In this document: positions 20,802 to 28,755 of the stretch, in pieces
Numbering within the stretch: position 1 is the first letter of the stretch
How the letters are laid out: every line of letters starts with the position of its first letter
Source of the DNA: Gluconobacter potus
GTDB taxonomy: Bacteria > Pseudomonadota > Alphaproteobacteria > Acetobacterales > Acetobacteraceae
Direction: 5' to 3'
NCBI RefSeq assembly: GCF_015244705.1
Contig: NZ_JABCQF010000006.1
Location: forward strand, 1-64,000
DNA: 64,000 nt
Position numbers and translations under genes: made by a program
Notes under the pieces: generated by a model
Seen by the model: only the letters and a program-made list of their open reading frames with translations
Told to the model about the DNA's origin: nothing
The model's database searches: none

Positions 20802-20986
20802 GGTTCGTACCGGAAGGCAGGTTCGAGGCGATCTGGCAGGTCCAGCCCTTCGATCAGCGCGCCGTAGCTGCGCAAAAGCTCAAGGTTACTCCGCACGCCG
20901 GCATGAAATTCGGCAGGAATGGTCAGGCCATTTGCACGGGCGAGCACCGTAATTTCGGTATCATGGGGGTCTGTCACTATACGCAC
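20798..20986 (-). CDS. hpxX: AtzG/HpxX-like small subunit (DUF4089)
   Basis: A 62-residue protein with the DUF4089 pattern: an amphipathic helix, then LTIPAEFHAGVRSNLELLRS and a C-terminal LPDRLEPAFRYEP (the usual LPDE-EPA-F ending). AtzG, of this family, wraps around the AtzE amidase and is needed for its solubility, as GatC is for GatA. The start is GTG at 20984-20986; a second GTG nine bases downstream is possible. It overlaps hpxY by ATGA. It is easily missed by gene finders. Confidence 0.8.
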   Translation of the reverse strand: MRIVTDPHDTEITVLARANGLTIPAEFHAGVRSNLELLRSYGALIEGLDLPDRLEPAFRYEP

Positions 20987-21064
20987 TCCGGTTGCCGGTT
21001 CTGCGGAAAGAATGACAACGCGCTCAGGCGCTGTCCAGCATCTGACGATCTCGCGAGCAAGGCC

Positions 21065-21979
21065 TTACGGCCTGATCCGGTAACGCCAGTCATTGAGAAC
21101 GGCGACCAGGGTCTCATGCCAGGGAATACGCGGCGCCCAGTCCAGTGCCTGACGGGCAGCGGCGGGATTGCCCTGCATGGACGACAGGCCGGACGGACAG
21201 GGGATCGTGGCATCGACCTCAAGGGATGCGGAAATCCCGGCGACTTCCAGCAGATCACGCGCCATGGACCGCACGCTCCGGGTCACGCCGGAACAGATGT
21301 TCAGAACCGTTCCGTTCGGCAGAAGCTGGGGGAGAGCGAGCGCATCGATGTAGGCGTCACAGGCATCGCGAACGTCGGTTATGTCAAAACCGGCATCCGG
21401 ATGACCCACGGTGATGGCCGGGGCCTGCTGTCCTGCCTCGATCCGGGCGACCTGTGCCGCGAGAAACGGCAGAATGGCTTCTTCATCCTGTGCAGTCCCA
21501 GCCTGGGTGAAGGAACGCAGACGCAGGCCATGCAGCCCTTCCTGGCTCAGATTGCCGATCGCCAGATCCGCCGCGGCCTTGCTGGACGCATAAGCATTAA
21601 CCGGCGCGATGACGGCGGACTCGTCGAGCGGCTGCCCCGAGGAAAAGCTGGCGCCGTAAATCTCGGCGGTCGAGACAAACACAAAACTGGCCTGGGGAGC
21701 GTGGGTCTCGAAGGTTTCGGCCAGGATGAGCGTTCCATCGAGATTGACGGTCCAGGCCTCAGCATTTTCCGCTTTCGCACGGGCAACCGAAGACACGGCG
21801 GCCAGATGGAGACAGGCGTCGGGCTTTTCGTCTTTCACAAACCGCTCGACGGCGGCGCGGTCCCGGATGTCCATCGGATCTTCGAGCAGGACATGACCGG
21901 GAATGCGATCTTTCAGACGCGCCTTGAGGTGCTGCCCGACGAATCCCTGCCCGCCGGTCAGCAGAATCCGCAGTCCCAT
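21065..21979 (-). CDS. NAD(P)-dependent epimerase/dehydratase (extended SDR)
   Basis: A 304-residue extended short-chain dehydrogenase: nucleotide motif LLTGGQGFVGQHL at the N-terminus, HLAAVSSV, the catalytic Ser region FVSTAEIYG and the YxxxK motif in AYASSKAAADL (the tyrosine is in NAYASSK). It resembles GDP-4-dehydro-6-deoxymannose reductases and other nucleotide-sugar enzymes, but the substrate cannot be fixed. The ATG at 21979 gives the standard N-terminus; the frame continues 51 codons upstream without family sequence. It lies 78 bases before hpxX on the same strand and may be transcribed into it. Confidence 0.8.
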   Translation of the reverse strand: MGLRILLTGGQGFVGQHLKARLKDRIPGHVLLEDPMDIRDRAAVERFVKDEKPDACLHLAAVSSVARAKAENAEAWTVNLDGTLILAETFETHAPQASFVFVSTAEIYGASFSSGQPLDESAVIAPVNAYASSKAAADLAIGNLSQEGLHGLRLRSFTQAGTAQDEEAILPFLAAQVARIEAGQQAPAITVGHPDAGFDITDVRDACDAYIDALALPQLLPNGTVLNICSGVTRSVRSMARDLLEVAGISASLEVDATIPCPSGLSSMQGNPAAARQALDWAPRIPWHETLVAVLNDWRYRIRP

Positions 21980-22284
21980 TTCAGGACCGGAATGCGGAAG
22001 AGCTGTCCGCAGGGAAAGAAGCTGAAACAATCGGCATGGGGCATTCTCCAGACAGGATGGGCCCGGGCCATCAGGAATGTCGGCCCACGCCCTGCTGTTT
22101 TCGGCCACATCCCCCGACAGGGCAAGGGCCAAGCGGGAGCCATCACGCGCAAACAGTCTTTCCGCCTAGATGCAGGCGAAGACCGAGTCTTTTCAATGCG
22201 CTGGAATGACGGCGTCTTAACAGGTTTTTTACCGTTGTCGTGTTTGCTTGGGATCATACGGAACTGACGGATCTCAACTTTCCC

Positions 22285-23031
22285 ATGCGGCACGCTTTTC
22301 GACATTCGGTTCGCACTCTGGGGCTGCTCGGGCTTTTGCCGGTCCTGTCAGCCTGTAATTCCCTCGCGCAGATGTCGGAGATCGGGCGGCCTCCCCGCAT
22401 GACATCCATTACCGATCCCACGCTGGCCAATTCCTACCGGCCCGTCACCATGCCGATGCCGCCGCTTCAGGCGCCCCCCGACGAAGCCGCGAGTCTCTGG
22501 CGTTCGGGCAGCAAGGCGTTCTTCAAGGATCAGCGGGCGTCTCAGGTTGGTGATCTGGTCACGATCATCGTGGATATCACCGACAACGCCGCCTTCAACA
22601 ACGGAACGACTGCCGACCGCACCGCAGACGAGAAATTCGGCATTCCCAATCTGTTCGGGATCAAGGGCAAGGTCATCAGCGCCATCACCGGAGCGGACAG
22701 CCTGAGCACTGCCAGCAGCAGCGATTCCGGCGCAACCGGCAAGATCACGCGCAACGAGACCGTGACCCTGCGTCTGGCAGGAACGATCACCCAGGTACTG
22801 CCCAACGGCAATTTCGTCGTGATGGGAAAACAGGAAGTCCGGGTGAACAGCGAGTTGCGAGAACTGGGAGTCAGCGGCATCGTCCGGCCACAGGATATCA
22901 CTGCGGACAATACCGTAACGCATGACCGGATGGCGGAAGCACGGATTTCCTATGGCGGCCGCGGCACCCTCACGCAGCTTCAGACACCCCGCTATGGCCA
23001 GCAGGTCATGGACGCAATCCTGCCGTTCTGA
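22285..23031 (+). CDS. flgH: flagellar L-ring lipoprotein FlgH
   Basis: A 248-residue lipoprotein forming the outer-membrane L-ring of the flagellar basal body. It has a signal peptide with lipobox VLSAC, and the FlgH body: SLWRSGSKAFFKDQRASQVG, DLVTIIVDITDNA, LRLAGTITQVLPNGNFVVMG, VSGIVRPQDI and ISYGGRGTLTQLQTPRYGQQ. Length is normal. The ATG at 22285 places the signal peptide correctly. No other flagellar gene lies in the window, so it is detached from the flg operon. Confidence 0.95.
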   Translation: MRHAFRHSVRTLGLLGLLPVLSACNSLAQMSEIGRPPRMTSITDPTLANSYRPVTMPMPPLQAPPDEAASLWRSGSKAFFKDQRASQVGDLVTIIVDITDNAAFNNGTTADRTADEKFGIPNLFGIKGKVISAITGADSLSTASSSDSGATGKITRNETVTLRLAGTITQVLPNGNFVVMGKQEVRVNSELRELGVSGIVRPQDITADNTVTHDRMAEARISYGGRGTLTQLQTPRYGQQVMDAILPF

Positions 23032-23032
23032 G

Positions 23033-23070
23033 CACAAAAAAAGCCGGGAAAACCCCGGCTTTTTTTGAAT
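23033..23070. terminator. bidirectional terminator between flgH and the TonB operon
   Basis: AAAAAAAGCCGGG-AAAA-CCCCGGCTTTTTTT: a GC stem with A-run before and T-run after, so it ends both convergent transcripts (flgH rightward and the tonB-exbBDD-TPR operon leftward). Confidence 0.9.
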
Positions 23071-23086
23071 GTCTGAAACAGATGCC

Positions 23087-24328
23087 TTACTTCGCCGGAC
23101 GCGACAGAAGAAGTGACCAGAGTTCGGCAACATCGCGAGCCGGCCCATTTCCGGAAACGGACGCAAACGTCTTGATGGCTTCAGCCTTCTGACCACCATC
23201 CATCTGTGCCATCCCGTATTCGACCTGAGCCAGATCCGGATAACGCGGGTTCTTGCCCAGACCCGTCTTCATCAGAGCCAGACCGGCATCGACCTGTCCG
23301 TTCAGCACCTGATTGTAACCAGCGGTCAGAGCCGGACCTGCGTTCGGAGCAGAAGCTGCCTGCGTGACGGCAGAGGCAAGCTGGCTCCGGTTCGTTGCAG
23401 CCTGCTGGGCCACAAAGGCATGGAACTTTGCATCTGCCGCTGCAGTCGGACCATTTCCGAGCGAATGATTGGCATAACCCTGGTTCAGCAGATTGAGTGC
23501 CAACTGCGGCAGCCCCATCTGTACGGCACGCTCAGCCATGTCCTGATAATCCGACGGATCCTTCAGCACACCAGTCGTCAGACGGAGACGCTCGACATAG
23601 AAGACGAGCGGGGGCGAAAGATTCGGGTTGGCCACCAGATCGTGGATCAGCATCGACCAGTAGTCAGGCTTGGAATAATACTTGGCCAGCAGCACATAGG
23701 CATGCGTCTTCGCATCCGCGTCCTTCAGGTTCGTATAGGCCGTCGCCAGCATCTGGAGCTGGTTCTCAGGCGGAATCTTTCCAGCCTTGATCGTCGCATC
23801 CACCTGCTCCTGCGCAGCCTTGGCCGTGCCTTTCCAGTCCTGCTGCAGATAGTAGCACTGGATCAGCATCGTCTGCATGCGCGGGTCGGCGCCGTATTCC
23901 TTCAGATAACGCTCGGTAGCCGGAATCGCGCGTGTGTACTGCTTGGCGCTGTAGGCCATCGTGGCCTGCGCCATCAGCATCTGGCCCTTGGCTGCCTTCG
24001 GCGTACGGGAGCTGTTGATCAGGACATCATAGGCCTTGATGGCAGCGTCCGTATCGCCGGACTGCGCGGCGATGGCCGCACGCATCTGGGCCGTGGTGTA
24101 GGCTTCGTAATCAGTCTTGCCCTTGACCGCATCCGCGGCGTCGACGGCTTCCATTGCCTTGGCATAGTTCTTGGACGCCAGGGCGCTCTGGGCCTGCTGC
24201 AGATCCTTGCCGACGGCCTGGCCGAGGACATCGTCAGCATGCGCAGAGCCGGCAAGAGCGGCAATGCCGAAAACACCGGCCAGCAGGAGATTACGGGCGC
24301 TCAGACGGCGGTAAAGGGACAAAGACAC
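23087..24328 (-). CDS. exported TPR-repeat protein of the TonB/ExbBD operon
   Basis: A 413-residue protein with a signal peptide (LLLAGVFGIAALAGSAHA) and an all-helical mature part with tetratricopeptide-like pairs (QSALASKNYAKAMEAVDAAD, YSAKQYTRAIPATERYLKEY, MAQMDGGQKAEAIKTFASVS). The aromatic/alanine spacing is typical of TPR. It ends the operon tonB-exbB-exbD-exbD-TPR, 3 bases after the second exbD. A periplasmic scaffold for the TonB energy complex is likely, as in other operons where TPR proteins accompany ExbBD (inference). Confidence 0.82.
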   Translation of the reverse strand: MSLSLYRRLSARNLLLAGVFGIAALAGSAHADDVLGQAVGKDLQQAQSALASKNYAKAMEAVDAADAVKGKTDYEAYTTAQMRAAIAAQSGDTDAAIKAYDVLINSSRTPKAAKGQMLMAQATMAYSAKQYTRAIPATERYLKEYGADPRMQTMLIQCYYLQQDWKGTAKAAQEQVDATIKAGKIPPENQLQMLATAYTNLKDADAKTHAYVLLAKYYSKPDYWSMLIHDLVANPNLSPPLVFYVERLRLTTGVLKDPSDYQDMAERAVQMGLPQLALNLLNQGYANHSLGNGPTAAADAKFHAFVAQQAATNRSQLASAVTQAASAPNAGPALTAGYNQVLNGQVDAGLALMKTGLGKNPRYPDLAQVEYGMAQMDGGQKAEAIKTFASVSGNGPARDVAELWSLLLSRPAK

Positions 24329-24331
24329 GAA

Positions 24332-24766
24332 TTACTGTCCTTCCATGAACTGATCCAGACCGACAATCCCCAGCTTGGTCATGCCGAGACGCTGTGCATC
24401 TGCCATAACATGGGCCACCGTCTTATAGTCGGCAAGACGATCGGGATGGATATGCATTTCAGGCTGGTCCGGCATTGCTGCGGCAGCTTCGAAATGGGCC
24501 TGAAGAGCGGCCTCGGACGTGATCGGCTCGTTATTCCAGGAAATGCTGTTGTCGTAGCCGATGCTTACGGTCACGAGCTTGGGTTGTTCGGTCGATGGTG
24601 GAGGATTGCCCTGGGGCAGATCGATCGCCACCGAGTGTGTCTGAAGCGGGATGGTGATGATCAGCATGATCAGCAGCACCAGCATCACGTCGATCAACGG
24701 CGTGGTGTTGATATCGACAATGCCTTCGTCTTCGTGCGTGCTGTCAGATCCGACGCTCATGCCCAT
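24332..24766 (-). CDS. exbD: ExbD/TolR-family protein (second copy)
   Basis: A 144-residue proton-channel subunit with a short cytoplasmic tail, the conserved GIVDINTTPLIDVMLVLLIM segment containing the membrane helix with the proton-carrying aspartate, and a periplasmic domain (HSVAIDLPQG through PDRLADYKTVAHVMADAQR). A good GGAGAACC RBS precedes the ATG. It is the second of two adjacent exbD genes. Having two unlike ExbDs next to one ExbB is a known arrangement in TonB systems. Confidence 0.92.
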   Translation of the reverse strand: MGMSVGSDSTHEDEGIVDINTTPLIDVMLVLLIMLIITIPLQTHSVAIDLPQGNPPPSTEQPKLVTVSIGYDNSISWNNEPITSEAALQAHFEAAAAMPDQPEMHIHPDRLADYKTVAHVMADAQRLGMTKLGIVGLDQFMEGQ

Positions 24767-24838
24767 GACGGCGGTTCTCCAAAAGGGTGACGTGAAAGCA
24801 GGAACGGGCCGTTTCGTTCAAAACGGCCCGACACGACC

Positions 24839-25264
24839 TCAGTTCGAGTGAGGCTGCTCGGTAATGAAGTCCACGTGGGCGATCCCTGCTTCCTGGCAGG
24901 TTGCAACCACCTGGCCGACTGCCAGATACTTGGCAGCCTGGTCACCGCGGATCTGGATCTGCGGCTGCGGCTTTTTCTTTGCCGCCTCGACGAGGCGGTT
25001 CAGAAGTTCGGTGTGGTTCGGGACGAGTGTCGTGTCCCAGAACACCTGGCCGTTCGCATTCACGGCCAGGACAACATTGCCCGGTTTGGTCTGTGTCGGC
25101 TGATTGGCATCAACCGGCAGCTTGACCTTCACCGTATGCGTGGCGACGGGGATGGTGATCAGAAAGATGATCAGCAGCACCAGCATGACGTCGACGAGGG
25201 GGGTGGTGTTGATTGCCGACACCACCTCGTCGTCACCGCCGCCTCCTCCGACGTTCATTCCCAT
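24839..25264 (-). CDS. exbD: ExbD/TolR-family protein (first copy)
   Basis: A 141-residue ExbD starting MGMNVGGGGGDDEVVSAINT with the membrane segment NTTPLVDVMLVLLIIFLITI (Asp is the proton-binding residue) and a periplasmic domain ending in AGIAHVDFITEQPHSN. The ATG at 25264 was chosen because residues of the longer frame (to 25333) overlap exbB and are not ExbD-like. It lies 4 bases after exbB and 72 bases before the second exbD. The two copies differ in their tails and are not a recent duplication. Confidence 0.93.
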   Translation of the reverse strand: MGMNVGGGGGDDEVVSAINTTPLVDVMLVLLIIFLITIPVATHTVKVKLPVDANQPTQTKPGNVVLAVNANGQVFWDTTLVPNHTELLNRLVEAAKKKPQPQIQIRGDQAAKYLAVGQVVATCQEAGIAHVDFITEQPHSN

Positions 25265-25268
25265 GGTA

Positions 25269-26369
25269 TCAGACCCGCTCGCTGGTGGTGATGGTGGTTG
25301 GGACGGCCATGCCGCCCTCGCTCGGAGCAACACCGTGACGGAAACCGCCGATCAGGACGGACTGGATGTCAGCAGCGAAGTTGCGGACGCGATCCATGGC
25401 ACCCTTGTTGCGACGGACGAGCAGGTTGTAACCCAGCACGGCCGGAACAGCGGTCGCAAGACCGATGGCCGTCATGATGAGGGACTCACCAACCGGACCG
25501 GCAACCTTGTCGATGGACGCCTGACCGGAGATGCCGATGGCCGTCAGGGCGTGATAGATACCCCAGACCGTACCGAACAGACCAACGAACGGAGACGTGG
25601 AACCCACCGTACCAAGGAAGGCGAGGCCGCCCTGCATGCGGGTGTTGATGGTGTCGACCGAGCGCGAGATGGACATTTCGGTCCAGGACGGCAGATCGAT
25701 CGAGTCACGCATTGAGCCTTCGTGGTGCTCTGCGGCCACAATGCCCGTCTCGGCGATGTAACGGAACGGGGAAGACGGCTTCAGGGCAGCGGCACCGTCG
25801 TGAACGGACGGCTTGGTCCAGAACTCACGGGCAGCTTCCTTGGATGCCGCGAACAGACGGCCTTGCTCCAGGAACTTCATGACCATGATGATCCAGGTAC
25901 CAGCGGACATGATGACCATGATGATCAGGACGCCACGGGCAATCGCGTCACCATTCGCCCACAGGGCGCCAAGGCCGTACGGGTTACCCTGCGGAGCAGG
26001 AGCTTCCGGCGTTGCAGTTGCACTCTCGCCCGGCGTTGCGGCCGCGGCAGGAGATTCGTCGGCCGGAGCCGTTGCCGGAGCTGTGCTGTCGGAAGGAGCG
26101 GCTCCTGCCGGAGCGCCTGCATCGTTCGGTGCGGCAGCAGCAGGGGCGCCAGCCGGATCAGCGGACGTCGTCGGGCTGGCCGGGTTGGAAGAGGGATCCA
26201 CCGGAGCCGCTGCGGGAGCGCTCTGGTCGGCCGGAGCCGGCTGGGCGAAAGCGACAGCCGGTGCAACGGCACCGGAAGCCAGGGCCAGCGTCAGAGCCAG
26301 TGCGCTGGCCCGGACGGCACGCGCCTTCGTCGGAACGGCAAGGGCAGGAAGGCGGAACAGTCTGGTCAT
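25269..26369 (-). CDS. exbB: ExbB/TolQ-family proton channel protein with long N-terminal extension
   Basis: A 366-residue ExbB. The C-terminal 230 residues are the normal family: first membrane helix (VLIIMVIMSAGTWIIMVMKF), then LAFLGTVGSTSPFVGLFGTV and the last pair of helices ending LIMTAIGLATAVPAVLGYNL. Before that lies a signal peptide (ALALTLALASGAVAPAVAFA) and about 90 residues of Ala/Pro/Ser/Gly linker, as in extended ExbB proteins. The start is ATG 26369 or 26378, both close to a GAGG. Between tonB and exbD in one operon, it energises TonB. Confidence 0.93.
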   Translation of the reverse strand: MTRLFRLPALAVPTKARAVRASALALTLALASGAVAPAVAFAQPAPADQSAPAAAPVDPSSNPASPTTSADPAGAPAAAAPNDAGAPAGAAPSDSTAPATAPADESPAAAATPGESATATPEAPAPQGNPYGLGALWANGDAIARGVLIIMVIMSAGTWIIMVMKFLEQGRLFAASKEAAREFWTKPSVHDGAAALKPSSPFRYIAETGIVAAEHHEGSMRDSIDLPSWTEMSISRSVDTINTRMQGGLAFLGTVGSTSPFVGLFGTVWGIYHALTAIGISGQASIDKVAGPVGESLIMTAIGLATAVPAVLGYNLLVRRNKGAMDRVRNFAADIQSVLIGGFRHGVAPSEGGMAVPTTITTSERV

Positions 26370-26506
26370 GAACTCCATATCCTCGTTAGAGATGCCCGTT
26401 TTCGGAGCTTTCTGGGTTGTCGGCCATATGGAGACCGGCCCTTTTCTGAGCCCTGCCAGGCTTGGAGAACCTGACAGGGCAATTCTGTTTGACGGCAATC
26501 GAAAGA

Positions 26507-27175
26507 TCAGTCGTCGCCCATCGTAAAGTCGATGTGCAGCACGTGATGATGCTCTGTTACCGGAGCGCCGTTCACGACGGCGGGCTGGTAACGGGCCCGA
26601 CGAAGGAAGTCGAGCGCACTTTCCACGAACTCATGGCCACCGCTTGAGCTCACAATGGTGCAGTTCGCCGTCTTGCCTGTCGGAAGAATGTCACACGATG
26701 CGGTCACATGACCCTCGCGATTTTCTTCCATGGCTTCGTCTGGATAGACGGCCTGTGCGCCGTTGATCGGTCGCGCACCTGCCGAATGGTCGGGAACTGC
26801 GTCAGCGGGCGGCCCCTGCGGCGGAGCCGGAACAGGCTCTGGCGACGGAGTCGGGCTGGGCGGCACCGGATGCGGCGGCTTGACATGCGTAACCCGCTGG
26901 ACCGCCTTCGGCGGCGGCGGAACGCTGATCTTCGGCGGCGGAATGTACGGCGGTGGCGGCTGTTCCATCTGCGGCGGCGGTGGTGGCGGCGGCGGCGGTG
27001 GCGGCTTGGGCTGTTCCTTGATGACTTCCGTCTTGATAGGCGGCTTTTCCTGGACCAGCTTGCTCACGGCACCGCTCATGAGCGCATAGATCACGGCGCC
27101 CATAGCCAGCACGGCCACGACGATCGCGACAATGTAGTCTGTCGGCTTGCGCTGCTGTGCGGCGTAGCTCTTCAT
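26507..27175 (-). CDS. tonB: TonB energy-transducing protein
   Basis: A 222-residue TonB: one N-terminal membrane anchor (YIVAIVVAVLAMGAVIYALM), a proline-rich spacer with an 11-residue proline run (residues 58-68) and further PPP and PPPP blocks, and a C-terminal TonB domain with the signature YPDEAMEENREGHVTASCDI and RYQPAVVNGAPV. Two cysteines flank a central strand (CDI and NCT). It is first in the operon and would drive outer-membrane receptors such as the one at 60954. Confidence 0.95.
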   Translation of the reverse strand: MKSYAAQQRKPTDYIVAIVVAVLAMGAVIYALMSGAVSKLVQEKPPIKTEVIKEQPKPPPPPPPPPPPQMEQPPPPYIPPPKISVPPPPKAVQRVTHVKPPHPVPPSPTPSPEPVPAPPQGPPADAVPDHSAGARPINGAQAVYPDEAMEENREGHVTASCDILPTGKTANCTIVSSSGGHEFVESALDFLRRARYQPAVVNGAPVTEHHHVLHIDFTMGDD

Positions 27176-27487
27176 GTCGAAACCTTCTTACCCCTCACTG
27201 ACACCGGCGTTGATCCACATCTGCCGGGTGCGGTGCCCCCGATTTCTGTGTTTCCATCGGGTTCCCTCACCGCAGACCCATAAAATGCGTCACATGCTTT
27301 GAGAACATACCCGATATGCTGATTGGGCAGTCTAACCCGCATGCTGTCAAGCGGGTTATTGCCTTTATCGAAACGATTTTTTCATAATGACGACATATTC
27401 TTTGGTTCTGGATGCCTCCGTGCAACCAAAAATATCGCAGGCAATTACGGTAGCGCAATTTCACTCTGCGGTAGTGTGACAGATTTC
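27176..27487. promoter_or_regulatory. intergenic region upstream of tonB
   Basis: About 310 bases without a gene between prfB and tonB. It must hold the leftward tonB promoter. The middle (27340-27450) is markedly AT-rich compared with the rest of the window. I looked for a Fur-type inverted repeat and saw only a weak AT-rich candidate near 27385-27400, not enough to call. AAGGT precedes the tonB ATG. Confidence 0.4.
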
Positions 27488-27531
27488 AGAAAAAAGGGCG
27501 CCAGAACAGGATCCCTGCTCCGACGCCCCAA
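27488..27531 (-). terminator. intrinsic terminator after prfB
   Basis: Read on the minus strand, GGGGCG...CGCCC forms the base of a long hairpin whose upper part pairs CGGAGCAGG with CCTGTTCTGG (some G-U pairs), followed by TTTTTT. It lies 35 bases beyond the prfB stop. Confidence 0.75.
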
Positions 27532-27564
27532 AGAAATCTGATTACAGCCCCTCTTTCCTCTACC

Positions 27565-28696
27565 TCACTGGGCCGAAGCACTGGCCTCGGAGCGGGTCGC
27601 TCCCACACTCTGGGCCAGAGAGGCCGACATGAAGTCGTCCAGGGCCCCATCGAGCACGGCGCCCGGGTTCCCCTTCTCCACTCCCGTCCTCAGGTCCTTG
27701 ACCAGCTGGTAAGGCGCCAGGACGTAGGAACGGATCTGGTGTCCCCAGCCGATATCGGTCTTTGAGGCCTCTGTCTGGGCTGCCGCGGTCTCACGCTTCT
27801 GGAGCTCCGCCTCGTACATGCGGGCCCGCAGCATTTCCATGGCCTTGGCACGGTTACGATGCTGCGAACGGTCCGTCTGACAGGCCACCACGATTCCGGT
27901 GGGGATATGGGTAATCCGGATCGCCGAATCCGTCTTGTTGACGTGCTGTCCACCCGCACCGGACGCCCGGAACGTATCGACACGCAGATCCGAATCGTTG
28001 ATGTCGATCTCGATCGAATCATCCACGACCGGATAGACCCACACAGACGCGAACGACGTCTGGCGACGGGCCGCCGCATCGAACGGTGAGATCCGGACCA
28101 GACGGTGCACGCCGGCTTCGGTCTTGAGCCAGCCATAGGCGTTCGCACCACTCACCTGAATGGTGGCGGACTTGATGCCGGCCTGCTCGCCTTCGCTGCC
28201 TTCGATGAAGGTGACCTTGTAGCCATGCTGCTCGGCCCAGCGCGTGTACATGCGCAGGAGCATCTCGGCCCAGTCCTGGGCTTCCGTGCCACCGGCGCCC
28301 GCATTCACTTCGACGTAGCAGTCATTGCTGTCCGCTTCGCCCGAGAGCAGGCTTTCGATTTCGCGCTTGCGAACATCCTCGGCAATGGCGCGCAGGGTCT
28401 GGACGGCGTCCTGGACGAGACTTTCGTCCCCTTCCATTTCCGCCAGTTCAACCAGTTCGAGCGTGCCTTCGACCTCGGATTCGATCCGCTGGACCCCTTC
28501 GATCTGGTTCGCCAGCGTCGTCCGCTCGCGCATCAGCTTCTGGGCAGCGTCCGCGTCATTCCACAGGTCGGGGTCTTCAACGCGGTGATTCAGTTCCGCG
28601 AGGCGTGTTGTTGCGACATCCCAGTCAAAGATGCCTCCTCAGCAGTGCCACCGACTGCTTGATCTGCTCTGAAAGGGCCTCGGTTTCGGCCGACAT
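27565..28696 (-). CDS. prfB: peptide chain release factor 2, with programmed +1 frameshift
   Basis: RF2 recognises UGA and UAA stops. Translation starts at ATG 28694-28696 (RBS GGAGG) and reads 23 codons, [20 protein letters not shown] then RHL, to CTT TGA C at 28624-28630. There an SD-like AGGAGG just upstream and the slippery CTT TGA give the classic autoregulatory +1 shift; reading then continues as [16 protein letters not shown] to 27565. The joined product is 376 residues. Motifs are SPF in RISPFDAA (stop recognition) and GGQ in GAGGQHVNK (peptide release). An annotation starting at 28533 would be truncated. Confidence 0.95.
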
Positions 28697-28708
28697 AATG
28701 TCCTCCAC

Positions 28709-28735
28709 TGAAAGGGCGGCCTGTCACCGCCCCAT
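28709..28735 (-). terminator. GC hairpin between ponA/mrcA gene and prfB
   Basis: On the minus strand GGGGCGG-TGACAGG-CCGCCC is followed by only three Ts and then the prfB ribosome-binding site. It could be a weak terminator for the penicillin-binding-protein gene or an attenuator in front of prfB. The 59 bases between the two genes hold nothing else obvious. Confidence 0.4.
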
Positions 28736-28755
28736 TCGGTCTGTTCTGGTGCGTC

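Noticed and set aside
27380-27405. Fur box upstream of tonB
   Set aside because: An AT-rich stretch with partial similarity only; too few matching positions to call.
27565-28533. prfB as a 322-codon gene starting at 28533
   Set aside because: RF2 family sequence continues upstream in this frame and joins a 23-codon first frame through the programmed shift.
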